Shown: positions 1-12,432, counted from the first letter of the stretch. The stretch is DNA of 64,000 nucleotides from Apricaphanius iberus (GCA_028564705.1 JAPXFQ010001709.1:124001-188000), one strand, 5' to 3'. Notes: a model not told the origin generated them from the letters alone. Numbers and translations are program-made.

Positions 1-859
1 AATGCTAAAAATAAGGTCCAGGCTGAAAAGCCACCCAGTACATTGCCTTTAAAATGGAACAGTAAGGTTTCTGCTTTTAGAAAACTCCATGGTGAAACAC
101 AATGTTGCATATTTGTAATAGAATTTAAGAAAAAGAAAAAAACAAAGAAAATTCAGGCATCTATCCTTAAATAAAAAGGGATAATGAATAAAAGAGAAAA
201 ATGCTTGGAGTTTTAAAATTGGAACCCCAAAATTAGAACAAAAGGAGCCTTATCTGTAACCATTAATCATGGCAAAATATCTGTTCTGACAGGAAAGTAC
301 TGAAAAAGACTCATAATTTACACATTTGTAATGGCTATTTGTCCATAAAAGCTTAAATAATCCAAACTTTTCAATGACCACTGAAGCTACATCAAGGGTT
401 GTGCTTCAAACTGTTGTGGAGACTTCAAGCAATGCCCTTCCCAATGAATACGTTTGATGGTGGTTTATTTACACAGGAAGCAAGAGACGTTTTGCATCCT
501 CTCTGTCGCACCTTAACCTATTGATGTAAACAATCATTCACATGTGACCAACAAACAATAACCTAAATTAGCAGAAATGATAAACAACAAATAATAAGCT
601 AGATGCAAAATAAATTACATTTATCAAGAAAGGAAATAAATAAGACTATTACTTAAGCCTGAATTAAACAAAATACAAAATTGCTCCAACAACCCAGCCC
701 CTCATTGTGAAGGTGCTTTACCCACAATTAACCTTTGCGTCAGCTCAAAGGAGCTATTTCCTGATTGGAGCTTAAGCACTAGGCTAGAATCGTTGGATCT
801 TCAGTTTTGTCCTTGCCTGAAAGAAACAGATGGAAGATAGTTAAAAAGAGTGTATGAGC
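1..859. other. intergenic, no gene recognised
   Basis: AT-rich sequence with short A-runs. I see no coding frame, RNA gene or repeat with recognisable ends here. The right edge runs into the tail of the BEL/Pao relic. Confidence 0.5.
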
Positions 860-2160
860 TGCACAGTCATTCATTGGCCTCCAGGAGGAGACAGAGCTTG
901 GCAATTGGTCTGTCCAAGGATGCTGGTCTTCGTTTTGACCTTTACAGAGCGGACTAGTCATCTGGAGTCAGCTGTGGTGCTCAGAACTCTGCCCATCATC
1001 CAGGACCCTCTTGGAGCTGTGGCATCAGCGATTGTAACAATATCTCCTGAGGTGAAACTTATTTTGTTTTGCCATGTCCATTTTTGTCTTTCTTGCATGA
1101 CAAGCAAACACTCCAATGTCCATCATTTCCAGAAGAGCTCCACAAGGTACTGCACTTGCCTCCATCTACCTGGTGTCAGAGTGGGTTTGCCTTTTAGTTG
1201 GAGAATGTGGTTTGGCGAGAGTGCTTCTAAGTCATTGGGATCTCCTGAGACCTTTGTTATTGGCTGGGCATTGACTATTGCCTCTACCCCACAAAACAGT
1301 GTCTGCATGCCTTCCTCATCCAGCATTTGACGTCCAACAACAGAGGTAAGTACACTGCGCACAGAGCGAATCAGACGCTCTGGTGTAAAGCTGGATTTTC
1401 CAATTGTAGCTTAAAATTTCTTAAGCTTCTTTTCAAAGTTTTCTGTTTGCTTGACCACATATTCTTTTCTCCTTTTACTCGGAAATAAAAGTCTTTCTTT
1501 CAGCTCCAACAACCAGGTTCAAGTTCAAGTAACTTGATTCAGAGGAGCAACACGAGCCTTGCCTATGATAAATGAAGCATGCACACTGCGAGAGCTCTCC
1601 AATCTCAAGTAAGAGACAGTGCCATGTGCTGTTTGACTGGCATCTGAAAAATGATGCAGTTCTGCCTTTACTTGTGTTCCAAAGTTCTTTGGTTTGGTGC
1701 ACCGCTCCACTGTAAATCCACTCATGCACTGGAGTTAAAAGAGCCACTCAAACCAATGTTTGAAGAAGACGGTGGGGACTGGCACGTCCACAGCTCCTGT
1801 AACGATAACTTGGCAGAGATAATGAAAGGAGACAGAAAGCCCAGTGGATCACAGAGATAGCTCACCACAGAAAGGATGCCCCTCCTTGAATGTGGATGTT
1901 CCTGCACTGAAGTCCCATTGCAACACACCATTGCATCCCCAGAGCTCTTACCACAGGAAATTGGTCCCTGTCCAAATCCGTATCCTCCAAAGTGGGAATC
2001 AATGTAAACACGTTTGGACTATTTGTGACCCACTTTTTGAAATGAAAGCCACTTTTTTTTTTTTACAAAGATATGTTAGTCCATGTATGAGCTTCACTGC
2101 ATCTTCCTCTGTCGCAGTGGACTTGAAACAGTCATCCACATAGAAATGCGTGACTTTGAA
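860..2160 (-). pseudogene. BEL/Pao LTR-retrotransposon pol relic
   Basis: Read on the minus strand, several short frames line up in BEL/Pao pol order. First comes a reverse-transcriptase YVDDC box at 2128-2142. Next is a stretch with the family-typical [17 protein letters not shown] near 1925-1990, then the RRGILS...DPLGFLSPF segment (1722-1931). An RNase-H-like HHFSDAS segment with a KARVAPL motif follows (1525-1725). The integrase tail has LDEEG, NAQPIT, DPNDLE and RWRQVQYL (1123-1362), and the terminal DUF5641-like part has APRGSWMMGRV near 1000-1045. Frameshifts, stops and deletions separate the pieces, and no LTRs were found, so this is a dead internal fragment. The motifs are seen directly. 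The family name rests on recalled BEL/Pao proteins. Confidence 0.85.
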
Positions 2161-3449
2161 AACGATAAGTGAAATGTCACCTGCACACTAACAAAAGTCC
2201 TGGGCAGTTATTCAATTTGTCCAGTAATTTGATCTAATATAACAAGCTGAAGATAAAGGGACTGTAGATGCGAATTAGCTTACAGCTAAATCTAGTACAA
2301 TGCATCAGATGGCAACATTTAAGTTTAATATTGTACATGGTCCCTGCTCAAATAAACATGGATGGAAAAAAAAAGCTAGCATCGCCTACATGCAAAGTCC
2401 AACAATAGAAATTTCACTCAAAGTTCAAGTTCGAACGCTGCAGGTCCAATTACAAATGATTGGCGAGCGGCTCGAGTCAAGTCATGAGCCCCTAAAAGTG
2501 ATTCGAGTCCAAGACTTGAGTCTGAGTCCAGACCTGGAGAGCTTATGTGTTCCTCAGACGGTCTGACAGACGTACTAATAAAGCTGAAACTCTACCGTAA
2601 AGGTTAGCATACGTTATATGCGAAGCAGACACGTTGGATTTTAAAGTAGAAGAAATGAGGTGGCTCTGTTTATTGTATATAAGATATTTAAAGCCTGAGA
2701 AACTCTCTTAAAGACGATTATTTGGTCCAAACTGAGTACCATGACATGGCAAGCTTTTTTTTAAGCCAATGCATCGGTTTTATTTCGGATTGGACTGTGG
2801 ACTGCTGGAAAAGAAGGGGGGAAAGACTTCAGGAAGCTGTAAATTCACAAACTCCATATTTTCTTACCAAAGCCCTTCCGTCCTGTTTGTGACCTGATTA
2901 ACTTTCATAGCAGACTTCCGAAGGAAGTTAATGGGTCAGCTGTCGCCCAGCTGCTGGAAGCTTCTGAGGAGGAGCTCAGCCAGGGTGTTCCAGCTGATCG
3001 CTGTCCGAGCGTTCATATTCTTGTTGTTAAACCCAGGTTTCGTAACAGCGAACACTAAGTCATCCATTGAAAAACCGAAATCACATGTCAGCACCTTTCG
3101 CATTTTGACTGCTCAGCAAAGTCCCAAACTGTTTGCCTTTCGCTGAACTTAACCGTTCATTGTGCTGTGCAACTGGCAACACATAACTGTTCTATCGGGT
3201 CAAACATGAGAAACTGAATGGACCCTTGTTGCAGCTAACTTTAGAAACAACTAGGTAATCAAAAAAAAAAAAAAACTCTACTACCGTCAAAACATTGTGG
3301 TTCATTTCCAAACATTCTATGTACAACCACTGGACCATTAAGACAGTTTCCTTGACATTAGCATAGTTCTACAGTTTAGGAGGTGACTGAAGCAGAACAC
3401 TTGAACATTTCAGTCAGTTCCTAGCTGGGGTTATAGTTAAAAGGAAAAG
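2161..3449. other. intergenic, no gene recognised
   Basis: The stretch contains a short run of diverged GACTTGAGTC-like words near 2470-2540, a 14-A run near 3260 and an unsupported 71-codon frame at 2931-3146. I recognise no product or element boundary. Confidence 0.45.
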
Positions 3450-3625
3450 GGTTTTCATAAACTGTAAGCCATAATCATCAAAATTATAACAAATAAAGGC
3501 TTAAAATATGTCACTTAGCGTGTAACGAGTTTATATCATATATCAGTTTCACATTTTAAGATGCATTACTGAAATAAATGAACTTTTGCACAACATTTAA
3601 TTTCAACTGTAAATATTACATTAAC
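3450..3625 (+). mobile_element. Tc1/mariner-like 3' terminal fragment (family C)
   Basis: This segment shares a run of short words in the same order with the region downstream of the transposase relic at 28090-28800: CTGTAAGCCATAAT, AATAAAGGCTT, ACGAGTTTATATCATA, then AACTTTTGCACAA. A third copy lies at 20960-21170. It carries no transposase and is only a terminal scrap. The family link is seen within the window. The Tc1/mariner assignment rests on the 28-kb copy. Confidence 0.6.
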
Positions 3626-4879
3626 TGATCAATAAAAAAACAATCAATAGTTTGATAGCAAAAAGGGGCAATCATTCATTTTTTTATATGTTTTCCAGTA
3701 CATAAAAGATCTCTGGATTAAAAGGTACGTTTGCAACAAAGAGGGACGTTTTTGAGGGTTCCACTGTAGCAGTTTGTCTGACTGAAAGTTTCCACTGGAA
3801 AGAGTTAGCTAACACTTTTTATGTTTTTGTTTTTGGCCGTGTTCTGATTACAATCTTGTCTCAAATCTAGAACACAATGAAAGCAACAGAGGCAAATCCC
3901 TGATCAGAAACAAAGTTAATTAGGTCGAGATAACATACGTAATAATGTGTGGACTGCAGGGCATTGGTGGCGAACCCTGTCAGTGCTCGCCACAAGCATC
4001 AGATTTCCAAGGAGATCCCAGCGGAGTAATAAACTGGACTGAACAAGAATTTCTCCAATGAGAACGTATTCCTAATGGACTCTCAACAGTACAGCTTGTA
4101 TTGCTTGTTCAGAGGGGATATGATGTACATGATGTGCCCTTAGGGACCAGGGTAGCCGCCACTCGACGTCTCGGCCAGAATTAGTGTAATGTCTGTATTA
4201 ATCCCAGCTGGAAAAAAACTGGAACTGCACAGAGTAATGAAGACATAAAATTCTGTAGAAGGGATCAGGTGGAGCTTTTTCTGTTTGCTTACATGGATTT
4301 TACTTTCATTACAACCCTGCAGCTCCGTCCCACACTCTGCTATCCTGTCTCTCTGTTTGTATTGCTCTCCTTCCGTATGTCTAATTGCTTTATGGGTGAC
4401 AGGAAAAGTGTGTTGTGTAAGGTATGTTCCAGACAGGTTCATGTGTACGATCTAGCACATTGCCTGTGTGCTTTGCAGTCCACTACTTCCTCTTTTTTTT
4501 CCAGAGGAGTTACTTAAATATGGAGTTTGTAATTCCAGTTTATAATTCATATGCTGATGATGCCGTTAAGTGTCACCATAACTGTTTATGGGAAGAGAGC
4601 AAGTGATTAATTCAGGAGAACCCTTTAGATTTAAACACAGTTGTTCCTTAATGCATTATTTGTGTGAAAAGATGATGGTTTTCACAGTATTTCTCATTTT
4701 AATTTTACAATAGTAAAATACATTTTTTTATACTGTTTTATTTTTTTTCTTTACAATATATAATTCTGAAAATGGTCTGATACCCCTAAATAAAATCTAT
4801 TGTAAATAATAATAAACATTGTCCACCTTTAGGCTACATAATTTAATGTAATTAAAAATGTAGATCTTCTTCAAAAGAT
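3626..4879. other. intergenic, no gene recognised
   Basis: Mixed AT-rich sequence with short frames of 60-100 codons on both strands (for example 4140-4442 minus). None has a recognisable motif or codon pattern that I can defend. Confidence 0.45.
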
Positions 4880-5140
4880 TATGTTTGTTAGTGAACATTA
4901 GTGAACAAACAGCATCAAAAAGGCCAAGGAACACAGCAGATAGGTCAGAGAGAAAGGTATGGAAAAGTATAAAGCAGAATTAGCATTTAAAACAACATCC
5001 CAAGATTTGAAGAGTGCTTGTCTGTCCAGGATTTGTAAATGGAAAGCAGAATGGACCAAGACTTTACCATCCGCCTAAACTGACGGGTCAGGATAGCAGA
5101 GAGAGGTGATGACAAAATCTGACAAGAGGCCCGTAACGAG
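4880..5140 (+). mobile_element. Tc1-like fragment (family A), N-terminal transposase region
   Basis: The sequence starting GAACATTAGTGAACAAACAG and continuing through AAGGCCAAGGAACACA, GGTCAGAGAGAAAGG, ATCCCAAGATTTGAAGAG, CCTAAACTGACGGG and AGAGGCCCGTAAC follows a widespread teleost Tc1 element from just upstream of its start codon into the helix-turn-helix coding region. The frame is broken and the element stops abruptly near 5140. A second copy of the beginning lies at 35215-35298. The match is from memory of the family. Confidence 0.7.
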
Positions 5141-7720
5141 GACTGGTTCACACGATCTCAAACGATTTTCAGAACCCGTGGGACCACACACGGCGACAAA
5201 AAAAAAAAAAAAAAAATCACAGATACGACAGTTTTGGTCCTACAGTGACAATACACGACGCACACAGACTCTCATTTTCGTCATAAACTTTTCATCGTCA
5301 TATGGGAAATCTACCAGAACTTAATGGGATCAAACGTGACTTCGGAGTAAGTAGACATGGTTGGACGTTACCACGGCGTATTGCTGCCTGCCACCTCGCT
5401 TTTGATTGGCTACACGTCACATTCAACAGGTTGCATGCTCGTTTGACCCCGGAACACACTACACACACTGTGATATCAGGCCAGTACCATCAATCATGTT
5501 GAATATCCCTGATTCATGATCGGAGCGGTCCCAGTGTCCTATTAGGAGACAAGAGCTCTCTGAACACACCACACACAGCCTGAATATCTGATAAGATTAT
5601 ATTTAGAGCCACCATGATAATAGGGATGCCCTCAAAAATTCTTGGAGGGGGACAATCCGGTGTGAAATCGGCATTTTTACCTAGATGTAATAACCAGGGA
5701 ATCTGTCAACAACTGTTAGTGTTGTACTCCACAAAACGTGCATTTTACTAAGGAGTGGTAAGCCATTGCTGAATCAGAAATGAACATTGCATATCATCCC
5801 CAGTATGAAAGATGATGGTGTTAAAGGGGCAAGAACACAGTTGCAAGACAGCAAAGGTAAAAAGCCAAACTGCAAGTGAGCCTCTTAAATCTTTAGACAA
5901 GCTTCTTGTGCTTCCAAAACGTGAAATTAATTTGCAACTGAATCCACTTTAACAACCCCAGCAGTGATTTAACAAATGCTCCCAAAATCACCTTGAAACC
6001 GACTGTCAGAGATGTTTTAGAAATGTCTGTATGACATACAGGTCATTGCGTTATGTTTCCTCCATTTGGAGATTGGCAGTTTAAAAGGTATGCATGTGCG
6101 TGATTTTGATTTCACGTGCTTACCATTCCCATGCAAGTGAAACACTAACAGCTGTTGGTATGTCAGGTCTGAGTCAGTGGGAAGCATGTTTTTCCATGTG
6201 CCAATCTGGGTTATTCATCCAAAGCAAGCATAACCCATTTATTGACATCTGTCTGTCAACAGTCATTTTTCCGCCCATCTGTGTAGTAACAGGACACAGT
6301 GTTTTGCTGAGCTGGTGTTATTGGCGGAAGTCAAACACAGCTAGTAATTACTGTAAAAATGCACCACTGCCCTCACTGCCTGTACAACAACACGGACGGT
6401 GGTGTTTTATTAATATTGTTTCCACTGTTGTAAGCAGATATGAGTTTTGAACACAGACCAAAGTTTTGTTGTGGTACCAATTTCCAATGAAAGCTCATAA
6501 AACAGTAACAAGCCAAAAGTCATTTAAGGTAGTGCTTCCAGGGGTAGTGCAAACCTTCCAGCTTAGGAGTGTAGATCTGAGGCCCATTTCTTTAAAATAT
6601 CAGGAAGACAGATCAGTTTAAAGGTATTAAATGAGTAGTCTGTCTTTCATTGTGTCTGGAACAAGGTATGCCTTGCTTGTAGTGGGTTGGACTCCCTTAT
6701 TCCCTTAAAACTGTGAGAATTCTTGATGACAAAAAACTGTGCAAGGTTTCAGAAATTTCTTGGAGATTTTGATCCACATTGATGGGATGTGATTGGTTAG
6801 CTTTATGTCGTGTGAATCCATCTCATCCCCAAAAGGGTTTTAACTAAACTGAGATGGTCAGTGAAGGACAGCTCATTAGGCACATTTCCACTATCTAAAC
6901 ATCAGGGTAATTCTACCAGACATTCACAGTATGCACAAGTCTTCACTAGACTTGGTTGGCACAACAGGGCAGTTTAAGGGTCATTTTCAGGAATTAATTG
7001 AGTTCCAGTCTCTTTGTATGTACTTGAAAATGGTCAGGTAGAGTCGCTGGATGGGAGCTGTGGTTAAGTCCTGCCGATTGGTTGTAACTGAGTGGTAAAT
7101 GAGCAGATGTTACCAAACAACCAGGTTTGTACAATTGGAAGAGTTGCTGGCGAAGTAGTTTACAACAAAGTAATTTCAGCAAGAAAGCTTATGCCATTGT
7201 CAGTTCTTGATAGTTCTGCTGCTGGGGCATCTTCTGGTGATGATAAGAATTGCTACTCACTACCAAAATGATTCCATAATGGTCAATTTTTATGTTTTTC
7301 ATTTAATTGAAACTAAACCTATTGAACTTTCAACCATTTTTATTCAAATACATGCAGGTTTCTTTTTGTGCGATATCAAATGTATAAAAGTCAAGCAGGC
7401 AGCTTTGAACTTTATTTTCATAATATTTAGCTTTTATTATATTTACAATATCTTTATTTATGTTTCTAGAATTTTTTTGTGTTGTATTATTTTAGAAAAG
7501 GAAAGTAATAGTATTTAAATGCATTTTGCACAATAAATGCTTTAAATGGCATTCTAAACATTTTTGCAGTTGTTTTTCTGCAATCTATCTGGAAAGTGAA
7601 AACGTTCATAAGTGGTCATTTTGACATATGTATATTGAAAAAGAATATACCGCAAAATCTATCATAACCGCAAAGATCATGTTGTAATGTAGATGTGAGG
7701 CCATATTGTCCCGGCCTACT
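5141..7720. other. intergenic, no gene recognised
   Basis: Contains a pure A-tract at about 5199-5217. The part at 5141-5600 has the texture of a non-autonomous DNA transposon (direct words such as TTCACACGATCTC and a promoter-like GC-richer core), but I could not pair its ends. From 5600 to 7720 the sequence is AT-rich with no supported gene. Confidence 0.4.
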
Positions 7721-8757
7721 AGGCAAGGCAATTTTATTTGTATAGCACACTTTCAACACAAGACAATTCAAGGTGCTTTACATGATTAAAATTAGAAAAC
7801 AGAGCATAAATCACTTTGAAGATTAAATTACAAGAAAGCATTTTCAATAAAACAGTAATCAAGACAATAATTTGTAAAGTAAAAAAAATAAAAAATCAGA
7901 TTAGGTACTCATAACCGAGTCTAAATAGGTAAGTTTTAATTTGAGATTTAAATTTGTGCAGTTTTACATTCTCCCAGTAGTTTGTTCGAGATATGAGGAG
8001 CGTAGAAACTAAAAGCTGCTTCCCCATGTTTGGTTCTGGTTCTAGGGACGATCAGTAAACTAGAGCTGGATGACCTGAGTGATCTGGATGGCTTGTTCCG
8101 TGATAGCAGATCTCGAATGTACTCTGGTGCTAACCCATTCAATAATTTATAAACTAATAAAAGCACTTTGCGGTCTATTCTCTGAGCTATAGGGAGCCAG
8201 TGTAAGGACTTTAGAACTGGGGTGATGTGCTCTACTTTCTTGGTTCTGGTGAGAACACGAGCAGCAGCGTTCTGGATCAGCTGCAGTTGTCTGATTGATT
8301 TTTTAGGTAGACCTGTGAAGATACTATTACAGTAATCAAGGCAGCTAGAGATAAGCGCATGGGTAATTTTTTCTAGGACTCCTTGCGTCATCAGTCCTTT
8401 AATCCCTGAAATGTTCCTCAGGTGATAGAAGGCTGACTTTGTTATTGCCTTTATGTGACTCTGGAAGTTCAGGTCTGAGTCCATTATTACACCTATAGAT
8501 TTCTGACCTGGTTGGTAGTTTCTATTTGGGCCTGTTTAAGCTGATTACTGATACGTAGTTAATCTTTTTTGGGTCCAAAGATAAGTACCTCAGTTTTGTT
8601 TGTGTTCAGTTGGAGGAAAATCTGGGACATCCAGTTGTTCATTTACTCAATGCATTTATTAAGGGTTTGGATGGGTTCAACATCACCTGGTGACATTGAG
8701 ATATAAAGCTGAGTGTCGTCAGCATAGTTGTGGTAGTTAATAGCATTGGTGGTTATA
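7721..8757 (-). mobile_element. L2/jockey-type LINE, 3' part
   Basis: On the minus strand the end of a LINE reverse-transcriptase ORF is followed by its 3' UTR. The RT active-site block YADDTQLYIS reads at about 8680-8735. The thumb and C-terminal part follows. The 3' end is marked on the plus strand by GGCAAGGCAATTTTATTTG at 7724-7742, a sequence shared with 23251-23312. The copy is 5'-truncated, as is usual for LINEs, and has stop codons between the RT block and the long C-terminal frame. Confidence 0.8.
7948..8484 (-). pseudogene. LINE reverse transcriptase, C-terminal fragment
   Basis: This is a 178-codon minus-strand frame. Its protein has the typical C-terminal landmarks of vertebrate L2/jockey-like LINE polymerases. 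These include DSDLNFQSHIK, a LDYCNSIFTGLP block, IQNAAARVLTRT, HWLPIAQRIDRKVLLL, the LAPEYIRDLL segment and a final RTKHGEAAFSFYAP. The true ORF would extend upstream, but in-frame stops separate it from the RT active-site block at about 8700, so no full enzyme is encoded. It would have made the cDNA copy of LINE RNA. It is now a relic. Confidence 0.85.
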
Positions 8758-8925
8758 ATTTGGCTTAGTGGGAGAGACCCAGACTTCCCTCTCCCCAGCC
8801 ACTTGGGACAGCTCTTTGGGATGAATCCCAAGGCGTTCCCGAAAAATATACCTGGTCCAGCGCGTCCTTGGTCTTCCACTGGGTCTCAAGTAGAACATGC
8901 CAGGCGTCCAGGTAACAGGGAAGTC
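8758..8925 (-). mobile_element. RTE-like LINE, C-terminal coding scrap
   Basis: The plus-strand words GAGACCCAGACTTCCCTCTC, CCCAGCCACTTGG, GAATCCCAAGGCGTTCCC and CGTCCTTGGTCTTCCACTGG are the antisense of the conserved last ~60 codons of an RTE-type LINE polymerase common in fish. In sense orientation these codons have the pattern GxPPEELEEV...WASLL. The piece abuts the RT block of another LINE family at about 8757, so it is a rearranged or inserted fragment. A sense copy of the same terminal region lies at 38398-38560. Confidence 0.6.
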
Positions 8926-9444
8926 GTCATTGTCTAATTTCGGTGGTTCTATGAAAACTGCAGCCTTTACTTTTCTTTGCCAACAGTTTTGAGGCCCTCT
9001 GCGATCTTACGCTGAAGTTTATCCGCTTTATTGTTTGACATGTTGTACATCCAGGGATGCTATTCTGCATACCTCTGTCTTCAACAGGTGTTTGTTTGAG
9101 CCAGTGTGCCAGTTTCATCATCTACTCTGATTTCTGACATGTACATCCACATAAGTGATTCTCACTGGACATTTTGATTAATTTTGGGGCATTGTCTCTA
9201 CACCTGAGAGAAAGTTGTCAATGAAAAACCCAGTAGATCAGATAGTCCACGACTCAGTTGGATGTGTTCTAGTCCTGTGTTCTTCCAGCTCCGACTTCTG
9301 AAGAAAATAGACCGCTGATGTGTCGGACACACTTTGCCATGACTCCTAATATGAAATTGACCATGCATGTTATAACGTTGGAGTTCATTAACCAACAGAA
9401 CCATTGTGTAAAAAAACTGGCTCAGGACGTAGGAGTTCTTGATG

Positions 9445-9720
9445 TAACCGGAGGTTGCCAGTTCAAGGATGCGCTCCGTCTGTCTCGGACATCGTGTCCT
9501 TAGCCAAGACACTTCACTTGCCTTGTCTACTGCTGGTAGTCAAAAGGCCTGGTGGTGCCAGTGTAAAGAAGCCTCACAGTGTTCCCCAGAGCAGCTGTGC
9601 CTGTACAATACAGCTTATAATTACCAGAGTATGAATGTGTGCTTGAATGGGTTATTAACTGTAAAGGGCTTTGGTGTCTTTATGATTAGATAGAGCTTAA
9701 TACAAGTAAAGGCCATTTAA
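9445..9720 (+). mobile_element. tRNA-derived-type SINE (family 2)
   Basis: A near-complete short interspersed element. It has a B-box-like GGTTGCCAGTTCAAGGATG, the conserved middle TGTCCTTAGCCAAGACACTTC, a CCCCAGAGCAGCTGTGCC block, GTATGAATGTGTG, the AAAGGGCTTTGG stretch and the terminal GTAAAGGCCATTTAA. The same tail occurs at 44491-44622 and 45750-45932, which supports a dispersed family. I do not assign a published name. The segment 8926-9444 to its left holds no gene I recognise. Confidence 0.75.
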
Positions 9721-11122
9721 ATATGTCAAAAAAAAGAAACTAGGTCAGATTTTCATCTTTCATTGGGAAAACTCTCACTGTGCACAAATACAATTTGACA
9801 GGAGCTTGACATAAGTGAGCGCACAATGGTTTAAGTCTTTTATAAACCTTTGCATAACAGTATAAAGGCAGTTTTGGTGCTATTTAAGCCATAAGACAGT
9901 ATTCTGATCAGGTTTTTGTGTTAATCACTACCTGACATCAATTAGTGAAGAATATAGATTGGATCAGGATGAGTAACTGAACATAAGAAGGTCTGTTTCT
10001 ATAATGCAGTAAATATTAATCTCACAATGTAGAGAATCCAACACCAGCAATTTTCTTTCATTAAGGCTGACATAACAGAAAAGGCACACATTAGTTATTC
10101 CTCAAGTTTTTAATGGAAGCCAAGACATTTAAAGTGGCTGCCATTAAGAATCAATTATCCATATTTCCCCTCTTAGAAAAACCCCCCTGAAATAATGTCT
10201 TTTTCAGAGAAAGGCAAAGACATTGACCCAAACATTTAAGTGGAACAAAAAGTTAACTGAGTGCAGAATTGCATTCTATGCACATAATTTCATTTCTCTT
10301 TCTTAAGCACGGAAATCTGTCACAGGGTTGAACCGGTCGCTCACTGCGGAAAAGTCATGCACTTCCAGGAAGAGATTGACAAGTTTTACAGAAAAAACAA
10401 AAAAAATCAAAGAAGTCTGAGAAGAGATTGCGACGTTCCTGCCAGAATCGTTTGAAATCTGTGGCTGGAATGCAGTTTTTATGCACTGAGAACAACAAAA
10501 AAACCCCAAAAAAACTGTGTCAACATGAGTTTGATAAGCTCTGTGTAGTGTACCGTTGACAGAGATTAATTTCCCGGGTGTTTAGTCAGAATGGGAGGAA
10601 CAAAGCGGGTTATGTTTGTTTACACCTGTCTTTGTCTACTTTTTAATTTATGTATTTGTACCTGCGTGTATGTGTGCATTTGTGTGTGTGGGAAACGGAA
10701 AGCAAAGCGGGTAAATTTCCACTGCGGCGTCGGACCGGACCATTTGATTACTCCACCTACCTTCACAGTGATTGCTGTTGTTGCACTGATGCCTCTAGGG
10801 GTAAAAAACTGTTTATAGAGCCGTTACATTTTCAGGCACAAACTGAGCTGGACATTTTTCACATTAGCATGCTCACGTCACCAGCATGAAAACACACGTA
10901 CATGAGTTCATTTCTACCTTGTTTTCTCCATCTGACGTTCCTTGCTTTGGTAAAAATAAGTCTCTAATTTATTCATACCCTTTGTAACCAAACGATGAAC
11001 CACTGTCTTCAAAAAGCAAATAGAAACCTCTCCTTTGGGTTTCATCACAGCAGTGTTATCCTTCCTTATCTTGGTAGAAAACTTACATCACTAGATCCAA
11101 GTAATGACTGCTGTGCTCAGAT
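9721..11122. other. intergenic, no gene recognised
   Basis: AT-rich, no supported frame. A TG-rich run lies at 10650-10690. No element boundary was found. Confidence 0.45.
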
Positions 11123-11681
11123 CTAAAGCCTACTTTATACTTCTCTGTCAGCAGGTTTGCACCCAGACGCAGACGTTTTGACAGACATTTTTCGTTTATA
11201 GTTCTCTGTTGGTTTTTTTAGCGTTGCAAGCAATACCCCACTTGGACAGCAGGGGCTGCTATTTTTTCATGGTCTGCCTCCCATTGTAGTGTTGTTTCTG
11301 GCTAACTAGAGTTTATTTTTCTTCCGTTTGTGAATGCATTCCCTCCAGAGGAGTTATGTAAGTAAGTTTTGATTCAGCTGTAAAGCTTTTTACTACAAGT
11401 CCAGCTCATTGAATACTCAACACACAGAACAGTCTGTTTTCGTCTTTCTCTACACCTCCTTGTGTCCAAATTTGCCAAAAGACCAAATAAGATAAACTTT
11501 CCTTTCAATATAAAGCATGTAGTGCCTGAACGCTGCAATGACTACTGATGACGACTATAGGTGGAATGATCTCTGACTGTTGTTGAGCTGACCAATCACA
11601 GGCATACGCCCTCCTTTGACGGAGACAGATATTCAGAAAATTGGGCTCTACTCTATGAAGAAATATAAATTAGGCTAAAAG
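11123..11681. mobile_element. non-autonomous DNA transposon, family M, copy 1
   Basis: The left end CTAAAGCCTACTTTATACTT is inverted at the right end, which reads TTTAGCCTAATTTATATTTC on the reverse strand. The interior shares ordered blocks with 30853-31467: GCGTTGCAA followed by GGACAGCAGGGG, GTGAATGCATT, then TTTTGATTCAGCTGTAAAGC. There is no transposase frame. The superfamily is unresolved because the TSD could not be fixed. Confidence 0.65.
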
Positions 11682-12198
11682 CTACGTTCAGACTGCCAGC
11701 GAAAGCACATCATATCCAACTTTTTGCCCATATGTGACCAATATCTGATCTTTGTTATGAAAGATTGTCGTAAAAGTCAGTATGAATGGTCACGATTAAA
11801 TTCACCTTGTACGTCAGTGACACAAGACATACTAATCTGCACCAGAAGAGCCACGGACAGAGGTATTTAAATCTCCAGGAGAAGCTATTGTTACATGTGG
11901 ACTGTCTTTTCTCTCAATGTCCTTTTCTTCTCAAAACAACATTTTGTACTTTCCAACTCTACATTGTTTCCCAAACTGCTGCCGAAACACAAAAACTCAT
12001 TTAGCACAACTGAATGTGATTTCACGTAAACTTTATCCAGTCAGCTGCCAAGTAGCCTGTTCTGTAAAAGATGCTTTACACCCGTGAGTTTTTCGTTAAT
12101 AATTTTCGTTCAGATGCAGTTTACTGCATCTCTTGACTTCACATCTCTTGCTCTACACTTCAGGAATTTACAGTATGTGGGTTTTGCCTTATCAGACC
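11682..12198. other. possible transposon fragment beginning CTACGTTCAGACTG
   Basis: The segment opening with CTACGTTCAGACTGCCAGCG and TTTTTGCCCATATGTGACC resembles one end of a common fish MITE. No matching inverted end was identified before 12200, so only a fragment is suggested. No gene is seen. Confidence 0.3.
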
Positions 12199-12206
12199 CT
12201 CTAGTG

Positions 12207-12424
12207 CAGGGGTCCCCAAAGACAGGCCTCATGGGCAAGTATCCTGCAGGTTTTAGTTGTGGTTCAACACACCTGAATCAAATGATGACTGGTGAGCAGG
12301 CCTCTGCAGAACTTTTCCATGCTGTAGAGGAAGTTGGACAATTTGAATCAGCTGTGTTGGAGCATATATACATCTAAGACTAGTAAGGCACCGGATCCTT
12401 GAGGCCTGGATTTTGGGACCCCAG
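12207..12424. mobile_element. hAT-type MITE (family H1), copy 1
   Basis: A 218-bp element. The left TIR CAGGGGTCCCCAAA and the right TIR (reverse strand CTGGGGTCCCAAAA) are inverted copies. The flanks CTCTAGTG and CTCTAGAC match at 6 of 8 positions, fitting the 8-bp TSD with the CTAG core favoured by some hAT elements. The same family with better-preserved ends is at 49582-49804. No coding capacity. Confidence 0.85.
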
Positions 12425-12432
12425 CTCTAGAC

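Noticed and set aside
854..1330. 158-codon plus-strand frame
   Set aside because: It is antisense to the BEL/Pao integrase and C-terminal region, where the minus strand gives recognisable protein motifs.
2931..3146. 71-codon frame with a hydrophobic stretch
   Set aside because: No family resemblance, no splice or promoter context, and length expected by chance.
9197..9512. 104-codon minus-strand frame as a retroelement protein
   Set aside because: A few words resemble transposon consensus text, but no conserved motif could be identified, and half of it overlaps the family 2 SINE in antisense.
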